NCBI GenBank assembly: GCA_027923505.1
Contig: BROI01000002.1
Location: forward strand, 1,674,001 to 1,738,000
Direction: 5' to 3'
Length of the DNA: 64,000 nucleotides
Source of the DNA: Mayamaea pseudoterrestris
Taxonomy: Eukaryota > Bacillariophyta > Bacillariophyceae > Sellaphorales > Sellaphoraceae
The position numbers were made by a program, and so were the translations under genes. Positions 10,728 through 21,470 of this stretch are shown one piece after another; positions within the stretch are counted from its first letter, which is position 1, and each line of letters begins with the position of its first letter. A model generated the notes under the pieces. That model saw only the letters and a program-made list of their open reading frames with translations. It searched no databases and was not told the origin of the DNA.

Positions 10728-11108
10728 TCATATAACATTCGAACTGACTAAACAATTCTAAGCAAGCGCATTTTACGCTATGGTTAAGCAATTGCTTGCC
10801 TTTGGATATGGCTTGATACGTTAGTTAGTACCTAGTTTACCAAGCGCTCGTCCCGGTACTGCACTGGTGGTTGGGTTTGCGATCTCAGAGCTTGTTCCGC
10901 TGTCGCTCTTTAAATATTTAGCACATGGAAAGTGTTGGTGGTCTGAGCAGCCCCAAGTAGTGCGATTGACCATTCTTTTTAAAATTTTTGGTTCAATTAT
11001 ACGTGTTCAGGAGGCGTAGCAAGTCAGAGACCCAAACACGCCACGAGAGACAAGAACCGTGTATATAGGTTGTGATTGACTGAGAGCGATGGATGCCCTG
11101 CAGAACAA
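10728..11108. other. Intergenic, convergent 3' ends
   Basis: 381 bp between two convergent genes. AT-rich stretches and a partial GGTAC motif were noted, but no gene or RNA. Confidence 0.5.
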
Positions 11109-13043
11109 TTAAGAAAATTGCTGAAGCAAACGGTCGACTGGACAGTCGTTGCCGCCTTGTTTTGATTCCGCGCAGAACGCGTTAAAGCCGTCCAAACACC
11201 AGTTGCGCTTCTTCAATCCCAGAAGCATAATGACAAGGCAGCCCACTGTTGCGAGGGCGATGATTGTTGCAAGAATGAAGATGATAATGCTTGCCTTGCC
11301 AGTGCGTTTAACGTAGCCATCGATTTTGCTTTTGCCCAACAGCGCCCCGGTAAAGCAAACACCAAAGTAAAAGACAGCGTAGCTCCAGTGCAGAATGCCA
11401 GACGTGAGAACGATAAAGACGACGCTCGACGCCGTCAAAACAATCATCGTCGCAGTCGTGGCGCTTGACACGCGCGGATTGACTCCCATTTCAATCATGA
11501 GAGGCCCAAGCACCATGCCACCACCGACACCAATCAAACCCGCGACAATGCCCGCGACAAACGTAAACATGCCAAACAGTTGAAGGTTTCTCCAGTCCCA
11601 CTGTGGGTCGTCGCGTAAATATGGATATCGCACGGCGACGCGTGCCACTTGGCCTTTGTAAAGCTTACGTCCAAAGATGCAGGAGAATCCAAGCAACCAT
11701 GCAAACTGGACAACAATCAAAACAATATACCAGGGACTCTGGCAAGTAATACCAATTATGGATTCGACACCCTTTCCACCTTTCATGAGAGTCAGCACTA
11801 ACAGACCAATCCACAATATAGCGAGTGAAACAATCTTGCTGATGGGGTATTGGATGGAGTCAACTTCCAGAAACGCAATACGCCGCTGAAGCTCCTCATT
11901 GGCACATGTTTCAAATGAAAGTGGGCGCGACGATCGAAATACGTCCGACTCGAAATGTGCCGTATCATCATCATCATCCATGTCGTTGCTTGCTGGTAAC
12001 CCATCCTCATACACTTTGACATCCACTGCCGCAACACTCGTAACTGCGGAACCATCGGCCACAGAAGCTGCGCCGTCAGTCGCATCTCCATCAGCCACCA
12101 TTGGCAACGGATCGTACTCGCCGTCGCTCGACGCCATTCGCATGACTCCATCTCGCTGCTCCGTATCGTTCAACCTCTGCTCCGCCTTTTGCGCGCTAAA
12201 ATACTTGACAAAGGTTTTTTGGGATGTCACACCAAGTATGAGACCCGCCAGTAGCAAGTACATGTAGTTTGGTAGCAACTTTTGCACCAGCACGCCCAGG
12301 ACGGCGCCCGCCATTTCCATGGGCGCTAAAAAGAGCGCCATGTCGTAGTGAATGAGTGGTCGCGTATAATAGCGTCTTGCATACTCTAGTTCCTGCAAAG
12401 TCGTCAATGGAACCTGCAAGGTGCGCTTCGATTCCGTCTTGTCCTTGTCGTCGACTACTCCCGGGTCGGAGCGAACGTGTTCGTTTGGATGCAGGTTGCG
12501 CACGTTGAGCAGCAAGCCACCGAGGCTGGCGCCAAAGACGGATGCTTGACTCAAGCCGGACGCTTGCTTTGGTCTGTATCATAACAATGGCAAGAGAGAC
12601 AGTGATAGTAACACAGTGCAACGACATGTTAGGTAAGCTGTCCAGCACATTCATCCCACTTTATACACGTACGCAAACTGAAGTAGCAGTATTCCCAGCG
12701 GCACGTAAATGCCTCCTCCTCCCACGCCGGCGGAAATGGCAACGGCCGCCGTGAAAAACCACACGAGCGCTCCCATCAAGTCGCAATACATATAGTGATA
12801 GTGATGGTCAGTATGAATGTCAAACAAGACGCGGCGCATGCAAATATGGTGAGTCACGTCGCCGTAGGTGTAGCCGTCACAGTTTAGACAGTCGTCCACC
12901 TGCATGCCGCCGCAGTTGGGACAAGTGAATTGGCTTTCATTGCTTTGAATGCTACATGACTTGTCGTGCTGCTGCGATTCGGCGAGTGAAATGAGCGAAA
13001 CGAGTAACAAGAGTATGGTCGTTGACGTTGCGAGAAGAGTCAT
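11109..13043 (-). CDS. TauE/SafE-family membrane permease, two exons
   Basis: Exon 1 is 13043-12673 and exon 2 is 12573-11109; the 99-bp intron has GTACGT and ACAG ends. Joining gives LLLQFAPKQASGLSQASVFG, which fits the family. The product is 611 aa. It starts with a signal peptide (MTLLATSTTILLLLVSLIS), then a Cys-rich lumenal segment with CPNCGG and CLNC, then AGVGGGGIYVPLGILL. The C-terminal half repeats the glycine motif as GVGGGMVLGPLMIEMGVNP, the family's two-fold pseudo-repeat. A long acidic loop (~residues 250-330) separates the halves. TauE/SafE proteins export or import sulfite and organosulfur anions; the substrate here is unknown. It is divergent from the PLPBP gene. Confidence 0.88.
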
Positions 13044-13404
13044 TTTTCCTCGCGAAAAGACTCGTGGAGAAAACATTAGGCTCTGACTTGTCTGAGAACG
13101 AAACCGAGGCTTAAATACGTCAAAGAGGTTATAGCGCGAATAGTGATAGCACTGAGCCTTTTGGCGTTTACGTTGTCGAGTCAACGTGAACGGCGCTTGG
13201 CCATGGTGAAAAGGTGCACCAGATCGATGATCGAGACGACAAATGGCGCTGCGACGTTGTCGTTGGTGGTGCGACGTAAAGTGACGTGGCACGACGCTCA
13301 GCCCTTTCGACCATGGAGGATTCGTCGTCCAGCATCTATCCTCCAATCCTGCACCTTGGACATCATTTTTTGCAAAGCTTTCTGAACATTGGAGCTTGGT
13401 GTAC
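13044..13404. other. Bidirectional promoter region
   Basis: 361 bp separate the divergent TauE/SafE and PLPBP starts, so the two genes probably share promoter sequence. No repeat or RNA is visible. If the PLPBP start is the later ATG at 13555, the gap is 511 bp. Confidence 0.45.
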
Positions 13405-14397
13405 ATGTTCATTCCCAAGCGAGTTTTGACAGCGATTTTGCTTTCAAGTAGCGTTCGGTGTAGCCGCTCATTTTCAACTGCTGCGTCAAGAGACACAAAA
13501 GTTCATCATTTTCGACTTGCAAATAATTGCCAAGGCCGTTCCATCAGAACCGTCATGTCGTTATCAAGTGACAAGAGCATGAGTGATGCCGAAACGTCGG
13601 AACAAGACGAAACGGTGAGTCGCATCGTGAACAATTTGGAAAACGTGCGGAACCGCATCCAAGCCGTTTGCGCGCAGAGTGATCGATCGGTCGACTCGGT
13701 GCGACTCGTTGCGGTGAGCAAGACGCAGCCTTTCGAGTCGCTACTCGCTGCCTACCAACATGGGAATCAGCGGGTCTTTGGAGAAAACTACGTGCAGGAG
13801 CTGCTCGACAAGGTGCAGCATTTTTCGCAGTTGCAGCAGCAAGACGATGATGACAACAACAACAACAACAATATCACGTGGCACTTCATTGGCACTCTGC
13901 AAAGCAACAAGGTCAATGCCATAGTTTCCGCCTTTGGCGACAAGATGGACCAGCTCGTGATTGAAACGGTGGCGTCGGTCAAGCTGGCCAACAAGCTCAA
14001 TAGTGCCGTTGCGTCGCAGCAGCAGCAGTCTGCCCCCAGCAATAGCAAGCTCAAAATTTTCATCCAAGTCAATACATCCGGAGAAGCTTCCAAGGGCGGA
14101 CTGGAGATTGACGAAAATTACGCCAGCATATTGAGTCTGTGCAAACATGTAAGAGACGAATGTTTGCACTTGCGCTTGATGGGACTCATGACGATTGGCG
14201 CGCCCAATGACGACAACGCCTTTGACAAGTTGAAGCACTGCCGCGAGGCTGTGGAGCGCGAGCTTGGACTACGCGATACCTTGGAGCTGTCCATGGGCAT
14301 GAGTGACGACTTTGAAACGGCCATTGCCAAGGGCTCAACGAACGTTCGGGTCGGATCAACCATCTTTGGAGCAAGAAACTACTCCAGTAAGCAATAG
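13405..14397 (+). CDS. PLPBP: PLP homeostasis protein (PLPBP/YggS family)
   Basis: 330 aa from the ATG at 13405; the family core begins near the ATG at 13555. The first ~50 residues are Arg/Ser-rich without acids until RD (MFIPKRVLTAILLSSSVRC), which suggests a mitochondrial or other organelle presequence. The core shows LVAVSKTQP with the PLP-binding lysine (K106), FGENYVQELLDK, WHFIGTLQSNK, IQVNTSGEASKGG, LMGLMTIGAP, LSMGMSDDFETAIAKGST and VRVGSTIFGAR, the full set for a fold-type III alanine-racemase-like barrel. Known role of the family: buffers and delivers pyridoxal phosphate. A short Gln/Asp/Asn insert (~150-160) is a local expansion. Confidence 0.93.
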   Translation: MFIPKRVLTAILLSSSVRCSRSFSTAASRDTKVHHFRLANNCQGRSIRTVMSLSSDKSMSDAETSEQDETVSRIVNNLENVRNRIQAVCAQSDRSVDSVRLVAVSKTQPFESLLAAYQHGNQRVFGENYVQELLDKVQHFSQLQQQDDDDNNNNNNITWHFIGTLQSNKVNAIVSAFGDKMDQLVIETVASVKLANKLNSAVASQQQQSAPSNSKLKIFIQVNTSGEASKGGLEIDENYASILSLCKHVRDECLHLRLMGLMTIGAPNDDNAFDKLKHCREAVERELGLRDTLELSMGMSDDFETAIAKGSTNVRVGSTIFGARNYSSKQ

Positions 14398-15489
14398 TAT
14401 TATATTGTAGATGCTAACTATTAGTGATTGTGAAGTGCTGGAGGGCATGTAAATGGTTGTATATAGTTCTTGTGTACTCAAAGCTTCACACATTCGCTTT
14501 TTGAAACAGCCGAAGTGATGCAACGTTAGTGCTATGAGTCTGCGCGTTCTTGAAGTTTCCACTAATCGGTAACATGCGCTGGAAAGGAATTTCAGCTCAT
14601 GGATAAGTAGCATGACGCGTTCATAATAACACATTCGCGGCGGGGAGGTGGCAGGATCAAGTGTCACAAAGCCTGCAAAGACTTTTACGCGCTCCGCGCA
14701 CACAAGGACTGTCAAACTGTGGTGCCAACAATTTTAGTCTATATGGAACAGAAGGAGAGGCTAGAGATTGCAGTAATTGAGTGGTAATTGATGGCGCTCT
14801 GAGAGCATACTCCTAAAGTATAGCAATGTGTTTGGGAAAGCTAACACATTTATTATTAGGGTCATTGCATGCACCACAACCATGACATCATCTAGGTTGC
14901 AGCTGCAGTATTCCAAGTATTGTTGTGAGACATGTCCGGATTTATCCTACCGCAATTAACTCCATGGTGCTACAGTGTGTGGCCTTTAACGACAATACCC
15001 AATAGTCTTATTCCATGAATTCTGTTCTGGCTATCCTTTGGGACACATATACGGTGAGATTGGTGCATCACAACCACTCCCAGCTCACGTGTAGCCTCAG
15101 TTGTTGGGGAGGGCAAAGATCCACACAGTAACCAGCCACACGGTGCTACAGTGTGTGGCCTTCAAGACTACCCCCAGTAGTATTTTTCCATGATTCTGTT
15201 CTGGCTATCCTTGGGGACACGTATGCGGTGAGAATGGTGCATAACAATCATTCCCAGCTCACGTGTGGCATCAGTAGTTGTTGGGCGGTACTTGTACGAG
15301 TAGTGGTGACGAAGCGGCATTAAAGTAAACCGGTACGACGTACATCACGCAAACCATTCGAAACGGAAACGGACTGCAAACTTGTTCGCCCTTTCACTTT
15401 ACAGATCATTGGAACAAGCCACCCTCTACAGGTACATTAATGGAATAGCAGGCTGCGAGAGAATTTAATCATTTATAGATTCTTCTGCC
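14398..15489. other. 1.1-kb intergenic region with a tandem duplication
   Basis: No convincing coding frame. The main content is the two-copy 176-bp tandem repeat at 14962-15290. An ACCGGTAC site at 15329-15336 lies 154 bp upstream of the next gene. Confidence 0.5.
14962..15290 (+). repeat. Two-copy tandem repeat, 176-bp period
   Basis: GGTGCTACAGTGTGTGGCC occurs at 14966 and again at 15142. The copies share TTCTGTTCTGGCTATCC, GGTGAGA, TTCCCAGCTCACGTGT and GTTGTTGGG in the same order, with scattered differences. Each copy has a CACGTG E-box-like site. The period is close to but the sequence unlike the satellite at 40600. It may be a remnant of a satellite or a duplicated regulatory segment. 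Confidence 0.75.
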
Positions 15490-16950
15490 ATGACGGCATT
15501 ATCAAAAGCACGAGGGACGAGCAGTCGCTGCAGTCGCTTTCAGCGCCACCAATCTCGCACTCACACCCGAATGATGTTTCTACTTGTTTACGTCTGCCTC
15601 GTTTCATTTACTCCAACGACCCATGCCATAGACGCAACATGGACTCCCAATGAATCCGACGGCGCATCCGGACCATTGCCGCTGAGCCAGCAAAAGCGCC
15701 AGCAGCTCCTCCAACTCGAAGACGCCATTCGCACGTCGCCCGATCCGCAAGGCACGCTCCATGCCGCCGCCGCGAGCATTCACATGGATCCCCAAGACTT
15801 GCTGAGTATGTTGGAACGAAATCATGCGGACATGCAGCAAACTGCGTCAACGCCAAGGGCGACGAGACGCCTTGTCCACGGCGTTGGCACCTTGACCATG
15901 GCGCTCACACATTGGACGCGCCGGCACGTTCGTCAAGCCACCTTGCTACTGACCCTCTTGGTGGTGTCACTGTATGTACTTCAAACGGCGCCGACCTCCG
16001 GGACGGTGATTTCGTCTTCAAGGCGTCCGTTGTTGTCCAATGGACCAACGACCTTGTTTCGTCCGCCGATTCTGTTTGTGCAAACACAAATGCTGCATAG
16101 TGACACGCATACTACTATTAGTCCAGTGCTTGCCAATTGGAAGCGCCAGGAATGGATGCGTGCGATGGATCAACTGCAAGTGCAGGAGGATGGAAGCATT
16201 TGGCACAAGTCGACGTCCAATCTGTCCCAAGCCGCATCGGCGCAAGTGACTCTGGACTTGACGGCGTTGACGCACGATGCAGACGAGGACGACGAGCTCC
16301 AAGCACTTGTGGAGGAATTGGCTTGGGAGCAAGCCGCCTTTGTCTTGAAGAGCAAGCTCTTGACGGAGCGCGTTGCGGATCCAAATGCCGTGCAACTCGT
16401 CGTGCCAACATCTTCCAACAACGACAAGAACGCTGTACTCGTCGTCAAGGGACTCGGCGACTACAAGCGGTACGGCATGGTGGGACTGCGCGTGGCGGAG
16501 CAACGAGTAAATGATACATTACAAGACGAGCTCTGTTTGTCCATGAACACGTGGGCCAACAGTCATTTTGATGGTCGACTGCACGTTTCAGTGACCAAAC
16601 AGGCAAACAATGAACTGACAATTCGCGTCTACTTGATGATACCAAAACATGGCAATCGAATCGCTCGCAACACTGCCTTGAGCATTGTCCATCACATGGC
16701 GTCATCCATTGCCGACTCGATTCGCATACGCACGCAGCAAACTTTGGCGCGACGCCACCAATCCAATTCGTTTTCCAAATCAGCAAAGACGCGGGCGCAG
16801 ACGCGTCGCAAGACGCGACACGACATGGAGCAGCAAATGGAAACCATGTCGACGGAGCGAAGGCGGAAGTGGCATCGGTCCAATCCCAACGTTGGCCACT
16901 ATCGGCCCAGCAACGATCGACTCAAGAGTCCGCTGAATGCAATGTATTAA
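15490..16950 (+). CDS. Hypothetical secretory/membrane protein, 486 aa
   Basis: One exon. The N-terminal ~28 residues are basic and a hydrophobic leader follows (MMFLLVYVCLVSFTPTTHA, residues ~29-47). If the later ATG (MMFLL) is the true start, this is a standard signal peptide. A second hydrophobic segment (ATLLLTLLVVSLYVLQTAP, ~150-168) would anchor it. The following ~230 residues look globular (LTALTHDADEDDELQALVEEL, VLVVKGLGDYKRYGMVGLRV), and the last ~60 are very basic. I do not recognise the family. ACCGGTAC lies 154 bp upstream. Confidence 0.65.
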   Translation: MTALSKARGTSSRCSRFQRHQSRTHTRMMFLLVYVCLVSFTPTTHAIDATWTPNESDGASGPLPLSQQKRQQLLQLEDAIRTSPDPQGTLHAAAASIHMDPQDLLSMLERNHADMQQTASTPRATRRLVHGVGTLTMALTHWTRRHVRQATLLLTLLVVSLYVLQTAPTSGTVISSSRRPLLSNGPTTLFRPPILFVQTQMLHSDTHTTISPVLANWKRQEWMRAMDQLQVQEDGSIWHKSTSNLSQAASAQVTLDLTALTHDADEDDELQALVEELAWEQAAFVLKSKLLTERVADPNAVQLVVPTSSNNDKNAVLVVKGLGDYKRYGMVGLRVAEQRVNDTLQDELCLSMNTWANSHFDGRLHVSVTKQANNELTIRVYLMIPKHGNRIARNTALSIVHHMASSIADSIRIRTQQTLARRHQSNSFSKSAKTRAQTRRKTRHDMEQQMETMSTERRRKWHRSNPNVGHYRPSNDRLKSPLNAMY

Positions 16951-17288
16951 AGGATAATAAATGGAACGGCAAATAGTAAAGATAAACGGTTCTTACATAA
17001 CTCTTGTTCACTAGGTATTTAATGAATGCGTTCATGCAGCGACATGTATGATAGCGCGCCATGCACAAAAATCCAACATTGTGAACGAAAAAAAGAGCCG
17101 CTCCGCCAACGTAAGAGTCGAATATCCAAAAATACGAAGATGAAACGTTTTCGTCAGCTCATCCTGGGTCCATGTAGTAGTAAGTGTATCCCGTGCATGG
17201 AATGCATATAAAAATACAGCTCGACTCACGTCGATGTTAGCGGAGCAACTAGTGCCCAAGTCCAAACAGCAAGCCATATTGTCCTCAA
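16951..17288. other. Intergenic, convergent 3' ends
   Basis: 338 bp between convergent genes, AT-rich. No gene, repeat or RNA recognised. Confidence 0.5.
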
Positions 17289-18274
17289 TTAAAACGTCGT
17301 GGACGATTGAATGTGACTACTACTAGAGTAATTGTCCGGCGGCTCGGACATGCGTCTCGAGTGCAGCAAACCAAACGGCGCATTCTCCGTGCGAAACTTC
17401 ATCATTAGCTCCTGCAGCTCGCGGCGCTTGGCCTCCGTGGCCCTGCACAAATCGTCCGTGGGCCAATTCTTTTGCACCGCCTCCTGAAAGACAATTTCGA
17501 GTGCGCGCACCTGCTCGCGCATGGCGTCAATCTGCGACTGCTGCTCGAACGTAAATGTAGATGATGATGCGGTGCGCGGTGACATGGAGAGTGGACCGAG
17601 GCAGCTTGCTTCGAGTGGTAGGCCAAAGGGAGAAACGTTGGGCGAGTCCATGGATGTGGTGACATGAGGACTAGCTTGGGGAGTAATGGGGCAGCCAAAA
17701 ACGTCTGCTCCTGCTGATCCGCCGCCCTTGTTGCTGAGTTGCTTCATTCGTCGTCGTGGTTGCCGGGGACTGCTCGTGGGGCTACTCATGCTGCGAAAGT
17801 GCGTCGGCAAGATCTAAGTAGGAATGAGAGAGGAATAAGGACAAAAAGGATTTGATGAGATGACTGTGATCGTAGATCAACCAAGAGTGCAATTTGGAAC
17901 TCTCTACGTTCGACGAAGAAAAGGATAGCACATACAATAGGCCGCTTCTGTACAGGATCATGATCGTGAATGATGCCTGTTCTGCAAAATGCTGCTTGCT
18001 CATGGTGTAGTACGTATATTCCAAAACCGATTAAGTCTCGCCATGGTACGCACGGCTTCGCTGACACGAAGCTTCCCAGTAAAATCCAAAGATGTCGTAA
18101 TACTCTCTTCTTCGACAAGGCCTCTCGCTCGTTCCTACGGAGCATCGGCGAAACACCATCGAATGAACGTACCTGCAGCCTCGTTCCATCCGCCGTGCCC
18201 ACCGAGGAGGAAGCTGCTACGTCAAAGGCTTGATGAAAGTAGTCATTGTCTTCCTCTGGAATCGGGGTAGTCAT
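17289..18274 (-). CDS. Hypothetical protein with short coiled coil, two exons (inferred)
   Basis: I infer exon 1 as 18274-18104 (MTTPIPEEDNDYFHQAFDVA... EALSKKR) and exon 2 as 17813-17289, joined across a 290-bp intron with GTATTA and TTAG ends. Both exons stay in frame and give 231 aa. The first exon is acidic then basic. The second starts ILPTHFRSMSSPTSSPRQPRRRM, continues Ser/Pro-rich and has a probable coiled coil (FEQQSQIDAMREQVRALEIVF, then TEAKRRELQELMMKF). Ser-Pro sites suggest phosphorylation. Without the intron the downstream part could begin at the ATG in FRSMSSP. Family not recognised. Confidence 0.55.
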
Positions 18275-18592
18275 TATAATGAGATGCAGAGCGTCTCTCC
18301 TCGCAAGAAAGTAACAATGGAGCAGGATTGATACAAGAGGTGTCACAACAATGAGGTCACGCGCTTCATCGATTGTTCTGCGCGAGAAAGATCGCCGTTC
18401 GGTGCCGTTCCGTGACTGTCCACAGCATCGGACCGGTACTCATGAACAACGGTGCGACACGGTGTCGCAGCGCATCGTTCCTCGCTTCCTCACACCATGG
18501 CAACTTGCTTGTCGTAATAGTCAACTCAAGCATCCTATTGACGTTACTTGTATACCAGACAGCTATATATATACACTTTGTTCATTTTCATT
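18275..18592. promoter_or_regulatory. Divergent promoter region with ACCGGTAC and TATA-like stretch
   Basis: 318 bp between the divergent genes starting at 18274 and 18593. ACCGGTAC lies at 18432-18439, 154 bp before the SmD1 ATG. TATATATATA at 18564-18573 sits only ~20 bp before that ATG, so it may be a TATA box with a very short leader or simply AT-rich leader sequence. Confidence 0.4.
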
Positions 18593-19082
18593 ATGAAGCT
18601 AGTCAAATTTCTACAGAAACTGACGCGGGAGCAAGTGACCATTGAGCTCAAGAATGGCAGCGTGGTGCAAGGCACCGTCGTGGGCGTGGATTCCACCATG
18701 AACTGCCATTTGCGCAAGGCCAAGGTGACAGTGTACGTTTTAATGATGACTGTGATGATAGTGAGAGTGAATGGAAGAAATTGCATGAACTGCGACATGG
18801 AGGCAGCGTTCCATGAATGATTCTTAGCTGCCGTGGCTCACGACTTGTTTCACCCCATTTTTAAACAGACGCGGCAAGAACCCGGTACCATACGCTACAC
18901 TGTCCATCCGTGGATCCACCATTCGCGCGTGGCTGCTTCCAGAGTCACTCAATCTGGATGCACTCTTGGTGGACGACACGAAAAAGGTCAAGGTGGCATC
19001 GGCGGCTGCTGGAGGCAGGGGACGAGGAGGTGGCGCTGGCGGCGGACGAGGCAGAGGACGTGGTCGGGGAATGCGACGATGA
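18593..19082 (+). CDS. SNRPD1: Small nuclear ribonucleoprotein SmD1, two exons
   Basis: Exon 1 is 18593-18732 and exon 2 is 18869-19082; the 136-bp intron has GTACGT and ACAG ends. The product is 117 aa, the usual SmD1 size. Sm1 motif: [19 protein letters not shown], then [19 protein letters not shown]. The join gives [20 protein letters not shown], which includes the Sm2 motif. The tail is GRGRG-rich, the substrate for arginine methylation in known SmD1. Role: one of seven Sm proteins forming the ring around U1, U2, U4 and U5 snRNAs. A TATA-rich leader precedes the ATG. Confidence 0.95.
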
Positions 19083-19454
19083 GTCAAAACACGTATATAA
19101 AACTTTATTGATCATTTGGTTAATGTATATGTTAGTCGACTGAGTTTGTCGCTCCGTGTCATGCACTTCAGCGCAAGCATATGCGTATTTATGTACAGCG
19201 TGATGCCAGATGTGTTGTGACCGAGAAAGTATTTTCGACACTCATCCTTCACGCTCGCAGCACGTTGAAGAATCGTTGGTTAGCCACGACTTGCGTGCGC
19301 GCATCGTGATGGATGAAAATGCTGACACAGTAGATCGCGTTGCTTGGTTGCTGGACCGTGACACAACGCGGTGCAAGGTTCATCAGCGTCTATATTGGTT
19401 GGTGGCGCCTCTCGTTGACGCCTCTATACGCGCAGCTTGAATATCACCTATACA
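19083..19454. other. Intergenic
   Basis: 372 bp between co-directional genes. AT-rich just after the SmD1 stop, with the stretch GTATATAAAACTTTATTG probably in its 3' UTR. No gene recognised. Confidence 0.45.
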
Positions 19455-20537
19455 ATGTTCAGGAGCTTGAAAGAGCTCTTTCATTGCTCCCGCGAAGGTG
19501 GATGGTGCTGGCAAGGCAGTCGCGAAACGAGCTTTGAGGCCGAGGACATGGCGGATCAGCTTTGGCAGGAGTTTTGCGAGGAGGATCCAAGTTTGCCACG
19601 CACCATTAGCATTCCCAGATGCGACTGCAACAATGATGAGTCCAGCGACTTTGTGATGTCGGCTATGGGAGAGGATGACGATTTTGATAGTGTCATTGGA
19701 ATCATGCTGCCCATTCCCGAAGTGGAGGACGAAGATGACTTTGATGATGATGATTGTCGGGCGGCTGCGACCATCATGACAGATGTCCGCACCGTGCCAA
19801 CCATGTCAACGTCTCCTTCTTCCGCTGGCTCTCGCGATGCATGTCTCAGCATGTATAGCAATGACGATGACGACGACGGCCTGGATAGTTTGTTGGGAGT
19901 CCGCTTGGTGCCCACATCGAAAGTGTCTGCGAAGACCCGCTCGGTTGCTCGCGGCATGTCGAATGGGGCTCTAAAGTCACCAGCTTCCATAAGCAAGTCA
20001 TTTTACGAACCTGGTCGTGACCTTGCCAAGAAGTTGCTGCAGATTCGAGGCCAAAAACCGAGTGTTGGCCCAATCCAAGATGGTTCCTCGCGTACTCCAG
20101 CCAAGCCCAGCGCTAACGGCGGTCGTCTGGCGGGAAAGACTCTTCTTCGATCCAACCAGTCGGCGCCTACGAGCAATCGAACCCGATCCGACTCCCTTGT
20201 CTATTCAATTGACGGTGAGGATGACGAGGATTGCTACGATGACTGCGGCGGTGACGATTTCATCGTCATGGAGCCATGCCGCCTTGGCGCTCTGCCCAAC
20301 ACCAGTGTTGCCTACTGCGGCGGTGGAGCAAGCTCGGAAACGTTGGTCTACACGCGCGCACCAACCGATGCCTTTGCTGCTGCTGGTAGCATTGACGATT
20401 CAAGCTACAGCAGTCATGGATATCGCTGGTCGCCCCCGCAAGTTGGCGTCAATGCCGTGCACCGCAAGTCTGCTTCCTCCATGACCGAGGATACATCCAG
20501 TGTTACGAGCATTACCTCGTCTTGTGCGTCCGTGTGA
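19455..20537 (+). CDS. Hypothetical acidic, low-complexity protein, 360 aa
   Basis: Single exon from the ATG at 19455 (MFRSLKELFHCSREGGWCW). Two similar acidic modules stand out: DDDFDSVIGIMLPIPEVED near residue 75 and DDDGLDSLLGVRLVPTSK near 135. This is an internal repeat of the form (D)n-x-L/V-x-(G)-x-x-L/I-P. A Ser-rich tail follows (SASSMTEDTSSVTSITS). No fold or catalytic motif is visible. It may be an intrinsically disordered regulatory protein; family unknown. Confidence 0.6.
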   Translation: MFRSLKELFHCSREGGWCWQGSRETSFEAEDMADQLWQEFCEEDPSLPRTISIPRCDCNNDESSDFVMSAMGEDDDFDSVIGIMLPIPEVEDEDDFDDDDCRAAATIMTDVRTVPTMSTSPSSAGSRDACLSMYSNDDDDDGLDSLLGVRLVPTSKVSAKTRSVARGMSNGALKSPASISKSFYEPGRDLAKKLLQIRGQKPSVGPIQDGSSRTPAKPSANGGRLAGKTLLRSNQSAPTSNRTRSDSLVYSIDGEDDEDCYDDCGGDDFIVMEPCRLGALPNTSVAYCGGGASSETLVYTRAPTDAFAAAGSIDDSSYSSHGYRWSPPQVGVNAVHRKSASSMTEDTSSVTSITSSCASV

Positions 20538-20747
20538 AGACAGTGTCGATGTTTATGATGCAACCGTGTTTATAAGCTAGCTGAATGAATTAATGTACGA
20601 AATAAATCATGTTTGCTGTAAGTATTACTGTTAACTTTACTTCTGGCCTAGGAAGGAATCGACGCCAGTCGAGTCCGTAAAGGCACCTTCTAAAAACGAT
20701 GCTACTGCATCGCGCTTCGGTCAAAATGTCAGAGTCTCCGAGCTTCT

Positions 20748-21470
20748 CTACGACCAGAATGGATCTTGCTCGGGCGCAGGTTCTGCCGCCGCCCCTTCAT
20801 TCTGCGACGTAGCCGCAGCAGGCGGAGCGTTTGGCACCAAGTATTCCGAAACATCCATAGCCTTGGCTCCCTTATCAAGCCACTGTCCTTCAATATTGTA
20901 GTACAATCGACTCTTTGGCGTCATGACGTGCACCATGATGGATCCAAAGTCCAGCAACATCCACCCCGAATCGGCCGATCCTTCCGGAACACCGGTCGTT
21001 CCAGGTCGAATGTCAAAGGTTGCTTCCACGTCCTTGCGGACGGCATTGGCAATGGCTTGATTCTGCGGACGAGAGTTTCCACTGACAATGACCAAGTAGC
21101 GCGTCAAGGTAGTGACTGGTGCGACATAGAGAGCGACAATGTTTTCCGCCTTGCGGCCGTCGGCCGATGTAATGACAGTTTTCAGCAGCTCCAGTGTGTC
21201 GTCATTGTCCTTTTGCAAATCATTGGCCGTGTCTCCAACCCATGAAAAGGTTTGTTCACCGGCAAAATACTCTTGCTGTTGCTGCTGCTGCGAGGTTGGT
21301 TCGGCTGCTGGAAGCGCAGATGATGAATGCCTCTGTTGGTGCGGTTGCGTTCGAAGAAAGGCGCGTGGATACGGCGCTTGTCCAAGGATTCGATCCGCCA
21401 AGTACCAGGCTTTAGCGGGTGCAAGAGCTGACAGCAGCCAAAGTGATGTTAGAAGGATTAGAGAAGGCAT
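20748..21470 (-). CDS. rsfS: Plastid-targeted ribosomal silencing factor RsfS/Iojap
   Basis: I choose the ATG at 21470 because it starts a clean signal peptide, MPSLILLTSLWLLSALAPAKA, followed by WYLADR; an aromatic residue after the cleavage site plus a basic transit stretch indicates plastid import in diatoms. An upstream ATG at 21536 is possible. The product is 240 aa. The RsfS domain (~85-210) shows VALYVAPVTTLTRYLVIVSG, NSRPQNQAIANAVRKDVE, GVPEGSADSGWMLLDFGSI and MVHVMTPKSRLYYNIEGQW. RsfS binds ribosomal protein uL14 and blocks subunit joining, here presumably in plastid ribosomes. Short Gln run near 50; C-terminal tail is Ala/Glu/Pro-rich. Confidence 0.9.
   Translation of the reverse strand: MPSLILLTSLWLLSALAPAKAWYLADRILGQAPYPRAFLRTQPHQQRHSSSALPAAEPTSQQQQQQEYFAGEQTFSWVGDTANDLQKDNDDTLELLKTVITSADGRKAENIVALYVAPVTTLTRYLVIVSGNSRPQNQAIANAVRKDVEATFDIRPGTTGVPEGSADSGWMLLDFGSIMVHVMTPKSRLYYNIEGQWLDKGAKAMDVSEYLVPNAPPAAATSQNEGAAAEPAPEQDPFWS

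Noticed and set aside
13555-14397. PLPBP starting at 13555 only
   Set aside because: The core begins there, but the in-frame upstream ATG at 13405 adds a basic presequence of organelle type. I kept the longer form and noted the alternative.
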